DNA of 64,000 nt, from contig JASSKH010000006.1 in NCBI GenBank assembly GCA_031763025.1, positions 14,163,479 through 14,227,478 of the forward strand, given 5' to 3'. A model generated the notes under the pieces. The model did not search any database. It was not told the DNA's origin and saw only the letters and a program-made list of their open reading frames with translations. This DNA comes from Macrocystis pyrifera. Lineage: Eukaryota; Sar; Phaeophyceae; Laminariales; Laminariaceae. This document shows positions 30,285-40,575 of this stretch, piece by piece. The translations under genes and the position numbers were made by a program. How positions within the stretch are numbered: position 1 is the first letter of the stretch; each line of letters begins with the position of its first letter.

Positions 30285-31070
30285 TTAAATGACCGCAGGG
30301 GTCCAGCCTGTGCCGTGGAGATCAAAAGCCACCTCCCGTAGATGTATCGGCAAGCGTGCACAGACGCGCAGGAACGAAGCGCGCTGTTCTGAGGTCAAAC
30401 GCTCAAGTAGTGCAGGCGAGGGCGAGGCTGGAGCTGCGAGGGGGGGGGCAGTAACTGTTGAAACCGGACACACCTCACCTAGTCCGGAGGGAGGGCTCGG
30501 GGCTCGGTTGTCCTGCTGCAAAACGTCCAGCGGAACGCTCAGCAACGGGGCGTGGGCGACGCCGAGGACATCCCCCGGCTCGAGAGCCGCCACTCCAACG
30601 AGGGGAAGAACCTGTCGTCCGGAGGAGACGAAGTACTCCTCGACCGAGGGTAGGTCGGGCTGGGGCATCATGTCGACCAAGTAGTGTCCAGTGAGGGCCG
30701 GGGAGCCATCGCTTCAAACCAAATTAACAGCAAGCAGCCGGGGATCGTCGGACAGGGTGACGCCTGCTGCGCCCTCGTAGCGTAGATGGAAGCCTCCACC
30801 CGAAGCGACGGAGTCGAAGGCGTACACGGACATGCTTGTCGGGGCGTGGTGAACTAACTCAAGCCCGCCAAACTCGCGTTGATCAGACGGCCGAGGTGGC
30901 AGAGAACGGTAGGAGCGGCTATTAAAGAGCATCCAGCTGTCACGTCCCAATAGTACAGCATGCTGCATCACCGAGGGGGGGACCACGCAGGCCCAAACTG
31001 CGAGGGAACAAGTAGGCTCATTGTCTCGAAAATATTGGACGCTCAGGCGCACACTCGTCGGAGTCTTCAT
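30285..31070 (-). pseudogene. EL-C post-protease segment
   Basis: This is colinear with 11545-12126 of EL-B and 54097-54600 of EL-D. Landmarks are FHLRYEGAAGVTLSDDPRLL, LEPGDVLGVAHAPLLSVPLD and, near the end, LREVAFDLHGTGWTP. The beginning also holds the last strand of the protease (VLLGRDSW). The conserved part has no known domain name. Confidence 0.6.
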
Positions 31071-31094
31071 AGGGGCCGATTCGTCAAAACCCCC

Positions 31095-31990
31095 TCAAGA
31101 ACGAAGGGCGCCTTTCTGCTCGCACGCGAGGGATGCCGCACCAACCGAGTGCATGCGATCCAAAACATCTCGTCGGATGAAAGTCTGCGGGGAGCCAGTG
31201 TCAAGAAGCGCCACGCAACCAAAAGGTGCAAGAACGCCAGCTCCGCTGTGAATCGCGATTTTGGTTGTAAAAGAGGCGTCATCGAGGGTAATGGTGCCCC
31301 CGACGAGGCAGGGGCCGTGTTCTGGCAGCGCGAGGGAGGGGTCGACGCTAGGTGTGACAGCCAAAATCTCGGGGCTGTGATCAGCCGGCGCGTCAGAAAA
31401 ATAGGTCGAAAACTCCAAAGGAGGACCTGGGCAAGCGCGGGCCACGACCAAAGGGCGGGCCGGCGCTGGTGTAATCTCATGAATTCTGTCAGGTCTGGTT
31501 GGGGTGCAGAATTGATGAGAGGAGGCGGGGTGTGCCAGCCCGGCCTCACTTGACCGGAGGGTGTCGCGAACGGCGGAAAGAGCTTTACCAAGCAAATTTT
31601 TTCCATGCCACCGAGAGGGATCGTGAGCTTGGGGGTCGTCTGCCCGCAGACCGATGCCCCAAACGGCATCAAAAGGGCTGGCTTCAGCCAACATTTTGGT
31701 GCCAGTGCTCAATAGGTGCTGCTTCATGACCGGGTTCTGTGAGAATTTGGCAAAATTACCAGCAAGGACGGCGTCTTCCCGAACACGGTCCCAGATAGCG
31801 CAGTCGAAGTTATGCACGCCTCGACCGAGGCGTTTGTGCTCGCGTGGGTCTGGCGAGGCCATAATCCGCTCCGCTGTGCCGTGGTCCTGGAAAAGGCGAG
31901 CCTTTTCAGCCATCATATACTGCTCCGCGCAGGAATATGATACATCGTCGACGACAAACGACCAGGGGGACCACTGCGAAAAATAAGAGG
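31095..31990 (-). pseudogene. EL-C NADAR domain and protease
   Basis: The NADAR domain spans about 31540-31990. It shows AEKARLFQDH, the long KFSQNPVMKQHLLSTGTKML stretch, AEASPFDAVWGIGLRADDP and NLLGKALSAVRDTL, all landmarks of the YbiA-like family. It is followed by a Pro-rich link and then the retropepsin region with ALLDTGSPQTFIRRDVL (DTG near 31210). The order NADAR then protease is the same as in EL-B, although the LTRs of the two elements are unrelated. Known family activities are N-glycosidase on flavin intermediates and on ADP-ribosylated guanine. Function in a retroelement is unproven. Confidence 0.82.
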
Positions 31991-33420
31991 GGGGCTGCAG
32001 AACAGTACCACCCGCTCCGTTGTATACTCGAGAGTAGGGTCAAAGACCGACGGTACCGAGTTGTCGGTGGCCGCAGTTGCGGCGTGTGTGGGGGGGAGTG
32101 TGCTTCTCTGAGAACACTGAGCCCCTCGTGCACGAGGCGAGTCCGGTTCCACGTATACTGACTCTGTGTCACCATTGCTCGTAGGCAAAAACTCGCCAGA
32201 AGGTTCTCTTGCTGCGCCCAATGATCTCTGTCCTGGACCAAAGGGGGCAGGGGGCTCTGAGCTCGTTCTGCTTGACGAGAGCTGCGATTCTTCCGAATTT
32301 AACGGGTATGCTGTCCGGTTGACCTGACCGGAGGCCGTGGAGTCACCTCTGGCTCGACGGACAGTGCCAGGTTTTTCCTGTTCCACTGGAGCCGAAGGAG
32401 CGCTGCGCACGTGGAGTGGCGTGCGCGAAGACGAAAGAGGGCCTGCAGACCCTGTAGACGTCTTCAAGAACGGTGCTCGGGTGGGGGGCAACAAAGGGTC
32501 CACCGGAGAGGGCTTCCGTCCTGTAGACCTGATGGGGAAGGGGGACGAGGTAGCTAATCTTGTCGACTCCTCCTTGATAGGAAAAAAGGTGGAGCGGCCA
32601 CCGTTATTGCGAGGAAATGCCGAGTCGAGCTTCAACCGAGATCTCGGGGTTTCGGTGTTTGCCTTCCCGCACCTCAAACCGACCGCCACCGCATGGCCGG
32701 GAGGTGTAGGAGGGGGACACCCTCGCTGAAAAAAAAAACGACGCGACGGCGCGACACCCATCGTGTTGCGCGGTGCGTGGTTTGGGAGAGAGGCGTTTAT
32801 CGCGCCTGCTCTCCTGCCCAGGTTGAGGAGAGCGGCGTTTGAGGCGCGGGCTCCCGACGTCGGGGAAGGTGCCCGAGGGCTCCCCGGAGAAAGCAGTGGA
32901 GCTGGGTCGCTGCGTCGGTCCGAAGAACCGAGTAACGCACGGGGCGGGAGCGGAGTACTGAGCGAGCCTGGGACGCGAGCATCTTGTGAAATCAAGGTTT
33001 TTTCTCCCGACAATGCTGGCGGTAGGCGGTCAGGAGAAGCCGAACCGCCGTCGACCTGTCAGTTACCGGCGCGGAAGGTGCCTGGCTGGCGTCCATTCGG
33101 GTTTCCGCCCGAGATATGCGACGTAGCGAACCCCCGAGACGGGAGCCGGGGCGGAAGAGGTAGGGGCGGTCGAACCACCATGATGGCCGGAGTGAGACTG
33201 CTGGTGTCCTCGTGCCGCGTGTGTGTTGTAGCCATCACCTTGTCTGTGTTGCTGACCCTGGCCGTGATGTTGCCCACGCGAGGGGCCGGGACGACGCCTG
33301 TGTTTCTTGTGGTTGTATTTGTTCGGTCGTGAATTGTTCTCGCGGCGGTGTCTGATCATGCGTTCTTGCCAACGACGGAACGCCTCGCCGTCGTCGCCGA
33401 GCGTTCCGAGGTCGGGGTTC
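31991..33420 (-). pseudogene. EL-C basic, Ser/Pro/Arg-rich linker
   Basis: A long minus-strand open stretch (31913-33013) and its upstream neighbour encode Arg/Ser/Pro-rich sequence with no known domain. The start near 33400 (GTLGDDGEAFRRWQERMIRH) follows the zinc knuckle part of gag, so this may be the end of nucleocapsid plus a linker into NADAR. EL-A and EL-D have the same region. Confidence 0.5.
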
Positions 33421-33437
33421 AACATACCACTATGGTT

Positions 33438-34669
33438 TTAAAAGGGGTGTCTACACTGTCGAAGAGAGTGTGTGTCTTCGTGACAGTTTAAACAGCGTCG
33501 TCGGTTTTCGCTGAGGGCGGCTGCGCGAGCGGACGATAAAAGTAGGCCGCTCCAGAGGGGAGGGTCCTCGGTCTGGATGGACATGCAAACGTCGTGAACT
33601 TCGGCATAGTGGTGTTCTTCAAGGGGCCAGCAGTTGGAAGAGGTGTCAAGCCACGGGTCGAGGCAGTCAGGGATTGATTTGTGGACATTCATCACAAGCG
33701 GATTATTGCGCGATCCCGTCTGCCAAGAAGGCGACTGGGTAAACGTCCGGCCCTGGTCGCGACCAATATTGGCGGGCCGGGGCCCCGACGGGGCGGATGA
33801 CCGCGCACCCGTCGAAGAAGCAGGCAAAGAAAAATATTTTTCGCCGTTGACGGCAGGTGTCTTAGTATTCGCAAGAGTCTCGAAAGCTAACCACATGGCG
33901 TCCAAAGTGCCGAACGGCCTCGATACCGTAGCCAAAACTCCCGGGTACAGCGTCGGCATCAAGCTAGGGTACTGCTCGTTCACTGCCATCCGAACTACCC
34001 CCAAAACGACCTCCACCCCCGGTGCCAAAACACACTCAGTCCCCGTCGTTGCGGACACCACCCATCGCAATAAACGACTAAAATCGCAAAAAGGGGTCCC
34101 GTTAGCCACGCCAAAATTATGCAACTTGGTGTAGCTGGCCCCCATGTTGGTGCGGTCAAAGTGGTTGCTCAGCAACCTCAGGAGGAGCGTGAACGCCTCC
34201 GGTCCCGACGATCCTGCTGCGAGGGCGCGCGACACCTGTCCAAAACATCATCCATCAAGGTAGTGAGAGGGGCGGTCGTAGGCTTGTCAGGCGTGATGGC
34301 GCGCGCGAAGGATTTCTTGAGAGGGTACTCCCAACCTGGGATCCACTTAGTAGAACTAAGGCCTTCATGGCTGCCATCGTTGCACATCATGAGAATATCA
34401 GAGGCGGAGGCCTTGACCGAACGCATGAGTTGCTGCGCGGCCTCGCAAGGGTCGATTGAGGAGGGGAAAGGCAAGACAGAAATGCGCGAAATATCCTTCA
34501 GTCCCAGGCGTTTGTACGCCCGTTGGACGTCGGCAGTTTGCTGTTTTGCGGCGGTGGCGGCGGCGGAGTCGATCGCCGAAGTTCGGTCGTGAGCAAGGTT
34601 AGATGACACAGGCAAGGCGCGGTCATCGGGCATGGTCAAACGACCAAGACGCACGGCGGAAAGAAGCAA
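33438..34669 (-). pseudogene. EL-C gag: capsid and CCHC zinc knuckle
   Basis: The capsid-like part contains LLRLLSNHFDRTNMGASYTK, LHNFGVANGTPFCDFSRLL and EQYPSLMPTLYPGVL. Close to its end there is one CCHC knuckle, CLNCHEDTHSLRQC (about 33453-33494), with C-x2-C-x4-H-x4-C spacing, the usual RNA-binding nucleocapsid finger of gypsy elements. The upstream part (34178-34669) carries AYKRLGLKDISRISVLPFPS, shared with EL-D. Confidence 0.78.
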
Positions 34670-35982
34670 CCTCAGTCAGCGAGGGAATCACTTGCCTCTT
34701 GCTGGTTGCGTGCTTCGTTGGAATGGGGGCTCTGGTGCCGCCGTCCGAGGAAGAGCTGGGGGAAGTAGCTCGACCAGAGTTGCCCCGTGAGCCGTACCGG
34801 CCGTCACCCGATCGCTCCTTCCCCTTCCCCCGGTTTCTTCGCCGTCCAGCCCCGTTGCGCCGAGATGAACTGCCACCCGTTTCCCCGCCCGAGCCCCGAC
34901 GGAACCTGCCGTCCGGACCGGCCGAATCCCCTCCAACCCTCGGGCGCTGGCGGGCCTGGTCGCCAGCGCGGCAACGAGAGCGGTCTCCGGCTACAGAGCT
35001 GTCCCCAGCTCCCCGGTGTCCGCTGGGGGAGGTGGGGTGGTGTCCAGCCTCCGGTTCCGAGTAAGGGAGGGAGGGCTCCTGGGGGGCGGCGCGCGACCGC
35101 CTGCAATGAAGCTGGTACGCGGCCGGTCTCGGCCATTGGACGGTGGTGGAAGAAGCGTCATGGGCCTTCCGAAGGCTGACCACCAGAGCCATGGTGTAGG
35201 CCCGGCGCTGTTGGGCCGCCCAGGAATCGTCCGACATTTCCAGCCAAGCGTCGTGGACCGAGAGGCCTTCGGCCGGCGTCTCGCGTCGGAGGCAGCGAGC
35301 TGCAGAGACCACCAGAGCCGCCTCCTCGGGGGGGAAGCACGGGTTTGGCTCGGCCGTCATGCAGGCGACACTCCCCTGCAAGAAGCCCAGATCCCCGGGA
35401 CGCTTGGTCCGGGCGTCGATTGCGATGGCAGCGGGTGAACATGGATCCGTGGGGCCAAGGCCTGGAGCTGGAGCGGCCGTTGTTGTGGAAGAGGCGAGTG
35501 GAAGGTTCTCCGCTTGGGCCCTCGTCTCGGCGGCCCGACTGGTCGTGGAGGAAGCAGCAGCCCGGGCAGCCCGCAGCGCTTCACTGGCTCGAGATATGGA
35601 ATCTCGCGCACAAGAGGCGGAGCGAGCGGCTTCCTCGGAAGCCGTGGCGGCAGCCGTGGCGACGGCGGCGGCGGCCGTGGAGGCGCGGGCGGCAGCTGCA
35701 GCCGCGAGCTCGGCCGACACACGCGTCTGCGCTCGACGACTAGCCGTTGTCGCCGAGGCAGCCCCAAGGGCCTCGGCGGTGGCCAAAATCTGCTCGGCCG
35801 CGAGGACGTCGGGGTGGGTGCCCGCGGAACCCGGAGCCCGCGCGGCCGCGGCAGTGTTGGCCTGGCCGGGCGCGGGGCGTTCGGCGGTTGTCTCCGCGTC
35901 GAGGCTCGGATGGGTGGCCCAACGCTGGATCACGACCGCCTGCTCCTGCGGCGAGAGGGAGGTCCACGCTCCAGGTAGTTAG
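34623..35982 (-). pseudogene. EL-C gag: Ala-rich segment
   Basis: A 436-residue open stretch is very rich in Ala, Arg and Ser. It probably forms long helices (AAAAARASTAAAAVATAAAT region). It has a better conserved core, RTKRPGDLGFLQGSVACM, followed by AEGLSVHDAWLEMSDDSWAA. The same core is in EL-A and EL-D (GDMDFLQGSVACMAG). It has no named domain, and its position before capsid makes it gag. Confidence 0.6.
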
Positions 35983-36534
35983 GGGGGCGCCTGGGCACTG
36001 TCCGGGTCCTCGGCCGCCGGTCCTGCGTCCTTCTCGGTAGCCAGCCGCTCGTCCTCTGAGTCAGGGGGCTCGAAGTCCACGGCGTCGTCCAGAGTCGTGG
36101 GGCTCGCGGGCTCGGGTGTCCTCGCTCCCGAAGAGGGGGAGGAGTCGTAGGTCCTCAGGCCGCTGGGAGACCTGGCCGGGCTGGGTGATCCCTCCCATGC
36201 TTTTGTTGTCCGTGACATGCTGAGGCGGGGGCGGGCGGAAACCACCGGGGCAAAGGGCGACACCAGGGCAGGGGGGGAACACCGAGGCAGGGTAGGACGG
36301 GAAATGACGGTTCTCAGGGTCGTGGCGGATAGAAACAGCGGCGGCAGGAGCTGCAGCTTGTCCTTCAGCAACTTGTATAGCTGTGATCAAGGCCTGGCGC
36401 GCCATTCGGCGGGCACTACGAGCACTTGGGGAGCGAGTCTCGACCCTAGGTGGTGTCGTGATAGGGTGGCAGCTGTCGCGGTTTATATGTGTACTAACAG
36501 CAAGTGTATTTGGTGTTGGCGCGTCCCCGATACT

Positions 36535-37060
36535 GGACGGCCTATCAAAAACCTCGTCCCCTCTAGCAGCAGTATTAGAACTCGCATCGGAACGAGAATG
36601 CTCAACCGGATCGCCGCGGGTAGCTACAGCAGTGGGCACGTCGGTACTGGAGGGCCTATCAAAAACACCATCCACTCGAGCAGCAGTATTAAACTCGCAC
36701 CAGGGCGAGGATTCTCAGCAGAAACGTCGCGGGTAGCCACAGTAGCGGGCATTCCGGTACTGGGGGTCCTATCAAAAGCATCGTCCTCACTAAATAGCAG
36801 TGTTTAAACTCGCATCAGGGCGAGAATTCTCAGCAGAAACGTCGTGGGTAGCCACAGTAGTGGGCACTCCGGTACTGGGGGGCCTATCAAGAACATCGTC
36901 CTCACTAACAGCAGGATTAAAACTCGCATCAGGACGAGAACTCGCAGTAGAATCGTCACGGGTAGCTACAGCAGCGGGAACTGCGGTACTGGGGGGCCTA
37001 CCAAAAGCATCGTCCCCTCTAACACCAGTATTAAAATTCGCAGCAGTAGTGGAATTTCCA
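36535..37060 (-). repeat. 114-bp tandem repeats in EL-C gag
   Basis: About five units are anchored on CCTATCAAAA-like sequence at 36541, 36655, 36768, 36883 and 36998 (period 113-115 bp, 38 codons). The encoded unit resembles SRPDASFNxAVRGDDAFDRP followed by PSTGVPTAVATR. EL-A has about four units (4301-4680). EL-D has one (about 45180-45260). The copy number varies between related elements. Confidence 0.85.
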
Positions 37061-38000
37061 GCGGAATCGGCGTGGGTGGTTACAGCAGCGGGCGAAAAGG
37101 ACGCAATACTGAAATCCAGTGTGCCATCTTGTGGGCGAGGAGCGGGAAAAATTTCGCGAGCGGCCGTGGTGCTCCCTCTATCAGCAGCATGAAAACTCGA
37201 ACCAGCACTACCGTAATTTCCAGGATCTCTGTTTGTAGCTCCTAATAGAGCAGCGCGGGAAGCAGGCTCAACAACGAAATCCAGTGTGCCATCGTGTGGC
37301 CGCGGCACGGAAAAAAAAATCAGGAGTGGCAACATCACGCGTGGTCATCCTGCGAGTATGAGCAGAGTCGGACAACAGTGGAATGCGAGGCGGAAAAACA
37401 ATCTCAAATACTCTCTCATCTGGCCCAGAAGCAGGTAGATCCAGCGGCGCAGAGCGCAACTGGGATGCTTGCAGATCGCTGCGTCCAGGTTTGTCCGACG
37501 TGCTCCGGCCCGGAGCAGACGCAGCTGGCTCCACGGGCTGCTGAGTACGCGCTCAGCGGAGCGGGGTCTTCCAGGTGGCTTGGACAGCAGAGGGCACGAG
37601 TGGAGAGACAATGCTGCAAGATCCAAGGCCTGGCTGGTGGCGCGCGTCACGCGCTCTAAGGAGCGGGGGCGTCCAGTTGTCTTGGGCGGCAGAGCTCGCT
37701 CAGCCGAGCGAGGCACAGAAGGGGTCTTGGATGAGGTCCGTCTGGCGGAGGCTGCTCGGGCCCTGTCAGGGGGCTCCGTCGAAGCTCTTTCTCCTCATGG
37801 TTTGTTGTACAAGGCGCTCGATCCACGTCGTTCTGATGGGGCTCCTGCCTAGACTCGTGCTCCACTTGTTGGTCTGTTGTACAAGGCGCTCGATCCACAT
37901 CGACGGGCCTTGGGCGGTGGGGCACTGAGGGGCCCTGGGCCTCAGTGGCTCGGCCACCGTGAGGGGAAGCAGACCCTTCCACCTCTTGAGCCTCCATCGT
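37061..38000 (-). pseudogene. EL-C gag N-terminus
   Basis: The minus strand starts with a Met near 37997 (MEAQEVEGSASPHGGRATE), about 115 bp inside the LTR. It continues with two copies of the DRAPCTT motif and a Pro/Ser/Arg-rich stretch. EL-D starts in the same way (METQEVGESAPPHGGRATE at 44444), which supports this start. It is likely the membrane-free gag leader. No named domain. Confidence 0.6.
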
Positions 38001-38096
38001 GCAGTGGCCGGAACAAACTTACTCAACAACAACAGGAAAGCAAACAAACAAAAACAGTGACAAACAACGCAAACCGACAAAAAAGCGGAAAGTCCT

Positions 38097-38113
38097 AAGC
38101 CGAAGACGCCACT
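38097..38113 (-). other. EL-C putative primer binding site
   Basis: Immediately inside the 5' LTR the minus strand reads gTGGCGTCTTCGGCTTAG. The TGG start next to the LTR fits pairing to a tRNA CCA end. EL-A has gTGGCGTCGACGGC at the equivalent place. Confidence 0.5.
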
Positions 38114-38390
38114 TTTTAAGATCAAGCTTGCGGGACACTTTGTATCCCTGGACAGGTCTGCCTTTTAAGTCGGTAAACATTGTACTCACATGTGTTGTTT
38201 GCTTATCTATAGAAGAAGAGAAGTTTTATTGCTTTCGTGCTCGCGGAGACTGAGACCAAGCTCGTGCTCCTCTGGAAAACCCCTGGTTTTCCATCTAAGA
38301 TACGCCTTCCAAGTACTACAAATACGTTCCCAGTGACTGAACCCAGGTAGTTACCGGGCTTTCAATCTCATACAAGACAATATCTTAACA
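38114..38390 (-). repeat. EL-C 5' LTR
   Basis: This is the partner of 24727-25002 and ends ATATCTTAACA. It is followed by ACGT, the repeat of the bases before the 3' LTR. A TATAGA-like sequence in the middle of the LTR (minus strand CTATAGATAAG at about 38195-38215) could be a promoter element, but this is weak. Confidence 0.93.
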
Positions 38391-38394
38391 ACGT

Positions 38395-38744
38395 TCGAAA
38401 CTATCGTATACGTAGGTATTTATTTATATGAATAGTATTTGGCAGTACCCCGAGTATCGAGACTCGAAATGACTGGTACTGGGTGTGTAGTGGAACTCGC
38501 ACGACCGACGGAATTGTGCGTATGCGAGCCGACCTCGCACCTATGGTACACTGCAAAGTAGTTGACCATACGTAAGATCAACTTCCCAACAAATCGACTA
38601 ATAGCTCATAATCCACGTACGAGAACGAGTATTACGGGGGACCATAGTAAGTAGGATCATGTATTCCTAGTAAAAAAAGGAAATACATAGGTTTTTGTGT
38701 CTACCGTAGATCCTATTTACTATGGTCCCTCGTAATAGTTCGTC
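38395..38744. other. Spacer with MITE copy 2, no gene seen
   Basis: This is unique-looking sequence right of EL-C. Apart from the MITE at 38632-38735 nothing is recognised. Confidence 0.5.
38632..38735. mobile_element. MITE with TTACGG termini, copy 2
   Basis: This is 104 bp. The left end reads TTACGGGGGACCATAGTAAG and the reversed right end reads TTACGAGGGACCATAGTAAA. It is flanked by TA (38630-38631 and 38736-38737). It is the same family as 6178-6284, with a divergent centre. Confidence 0.8.
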
Positions 38745-39015
38745 CGTCATCGTCCAAGGTTTCGGTCTTCGTCTTACTCTGTTTACGACGAGTAGTGGTG
38801 TTCTTCTTCTTTTGCCTTTTTTATCCAGCTCGTTCTTTTCAAGTGTCTGCCGCATCCCCTGCGGGGGGGGCACGACAGTTTGTTTCTTGAATTATTTTCT
38901 TGTTTCTTTTTCTCTTTCGATTTGTCTTCTTTATTTCGTTTCGTTTCTCTATTTCATGGAATGTGTGTGTCGCGCCTGTCGTATCCAGTAGGATGACATG
39001 GCATTGCATTGCCCA
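38745..39015 (+). repeat. Dispersed repeat R2, longest copy
   Basis: It matches, in opposite orientation, 21265-21510, 22128-22270 and 23345-23490. It includes GAGTAGTGGTGTTCTTCTTC, CAAGTGTCTGCCGCATCCC and GGAATGTGTGTGTCGCGCC. Its right end runs into the LINE fragment at about 39000. Confidence 0.65.
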
Positions 39016-39860
39016 ATGAAAAATGCTTGCGCTTACTGGAGCGGGACAGAAATATGGATAGACGATGCAGTTTTTGTATCTGGGCGGTCTTGTCGTGATA
39101 TTATGCCAGGGATCGCACGACGGATCCGACTCGCGTGGGCATGCTACAATCGGTTCAAACGGGAACTGTATGATATGGAGGATGCCCCGTTGACTCTAAA
39201 AGTGCGCATGCTAAAGGCCGAGGTGATGGAGACCCTGCTGTACGGGTGCGTCACGTGGACTCTTGGTCAGGAGCACGTCGCCGAGCTCCGAACGGCACAC
39301 CACAAAGTCCTCCTACGGATCATTGGCTTCCAGCGCCCGCATTGCACTGACCACCTCATGTCGTACGCCAAGGCCCTCAAAAAGGCACAATGCGAAAGCG
39401 TTGAGAAGACTATCCGCAAAAGACGCCTCCTCTTTGCGGGGGCCGTACATCGGGCGATCAATGAGCGGCTGACCCGCCGGGTGATGTTTGGGGCGATGGC
39501 CGATGGGGAGAACCCAGGACCAGGCCGACCGGAAAAGAACTGGGCCCAATGTCTAGCAGGCGACCTCAGGGTTTTCCAAGCCACCGAGGGGTCCACGGAA
39601 AGCTCCCCTCTGTTGTTCGGAGTAGAAACGGTGTTATGGCCGAGGGCGGCTAAGAAGAGCGGGAAGTGATACGGGGGGGTCGTCGAAGCGGCGGACTGTT
39701 TCATGGCGAGGTGGCACAGAGACGAAGCACAGAGGAGCCGGCTGCGCCACGCAGCTGAGGATGGCAAGAACGGCGACAACGGGAGGGGGGGAGGGGGGGG
39801 GAAGGGGGGAAGGGCAGCCGTACTGACACAGCTGTCGACGAATGCAGAAACGAAATGATA
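39000..39860 (+). pseudogene. LINE ORF2 3' fragment (reverse transcriptase C-terminal part)
   Basis: A 223-residue frame (to 39669) matches the region after the RT active site of non-LTR retrotransposons. It has the pattern GIARRIRLAWACYNRFKREL, LKVRMLKAEVMETLLYGCVT, WTL and then TAHHKVLLRIIGFQR. This is followed by the terminal signature RRLLFAGAVHRAINERLTRR and GRPEKNW. The catalytic palm, endonuclease and ORF1 are absent, so this is a 5'-truncated copy. The reading continues in another frame after 39669 (WHRDEAQRSRLRHAAED), which indicates a frameshift. There is no clear poly-A tail. Host genes rarely carry this signature, so a LINE relic is the best call. Confidence 0.75.
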
Positions 39861-40207
39861 AATCACGTGCCTAGGTATCGGTTCGACTACTCGTAGCTCG
39901 CATAGACTTTTGCCTGCAGCTCCCTCCCTTCTGTTGCTTCGTCCGCGCAGCAGATATCTGTCCTTCCCGAGTACGTATGCTTTCCGTCTGGCAGCCTTTC
40001 TGAAGCCTTTGCGTCGTTTGTATTATGATTCATTTCAAATGATTATTTTTGGTTTTACTGTCTTTTTGTTCTTATTTTTTTGGTCTTGCTTTTTTTGGGT
40101 CTTTTTTGCGTTGTTGTGTTCTCGTACCCGGTACGCTGGCATTTCACTTGCTTGACACTTGAATTTGCGCAAAAAAAATATTTTTGGTCTTCTTCTGTCT
40201 CACAGTC

Positions 40208-40468
40208 TGTGACCACGGAATCAGTATCTCTCTAGGATGAGGAATCAGGACGGACACTAGGTGTACTGATGAAGCTGGGTAGAAAGGACGATTCAATGTG
40301 AAGACAACGACAACAACAACAACAACCAACACTGCATGCGTGGCAATGTAGTAGTGTCTCTGTGGGGTGGCTTTGTGACCACAGAAAAAACTTGTATCTC
40401 TCGTCGGATTGAAGAATCGGCACGGGCACTGGTTGTGCTGGATACCGACGGGTAGAAAGAACGGTTTA
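40208..40468 (-). repeat. Repeat R1, two reversed copies flanking (CAAC)n
   Basis: 40208-40298 and 40335-40468 each match R1 in reverse (GTGACCACAGAA, GGATTGAAGAATCGG, GGTTGTGCTGGATACC). They are separated by a CAA-rich microsatellite at 40302-40330. The arrangement mirrors 21951-22127. Confidence 0.7.
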
Positions 40469-40499
40469 ATGTGTAGAACACACACCTATTATCTGTTAT

Positions 40500-40575
40500 A
40501 CGAATGTATTTATTCAAGATGTGTACACTGCCCGAAGCACCGAACAAAACCCGGCGCGTGCGTGTCAAAAATATA
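40500..40575 (+). repeat. Repeat R3, copy 2
   Basis: GAAGCACCGAACAAAACCCG and flanks match 21690-21755 in reverse. Confidence 0.6.

Larger units (their letters stand above)
24727..38390 (-). mobile_element. EL-C: full-length Ty3/gypsy chromovirus-type element with NADAR domain
   Basis: This is a 13.66-kb insertion read on the minus strand, with 276-277-bp LTRs and a 4-bp target duplication ACGT (24723-24726 and 38391-38394). The LTRs differ at roughly 4% of sites, so the insertion is older than EL-B. Parts from 5' to 3' are primer site, gag N-terminus, gag repeats, Ala-rich gag, capsid with zinc knuckle, basic linker, NADAR, protease, reverse transcriptase, RNase H, integrase with GPY/F barrel, chromodomain and Tudor-like tail. 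It has all expected parts in order but is broken (around ten breaks). It is the best guide to the architecture of the family shared by EL-A and EL-D. Confidence 0.93.
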
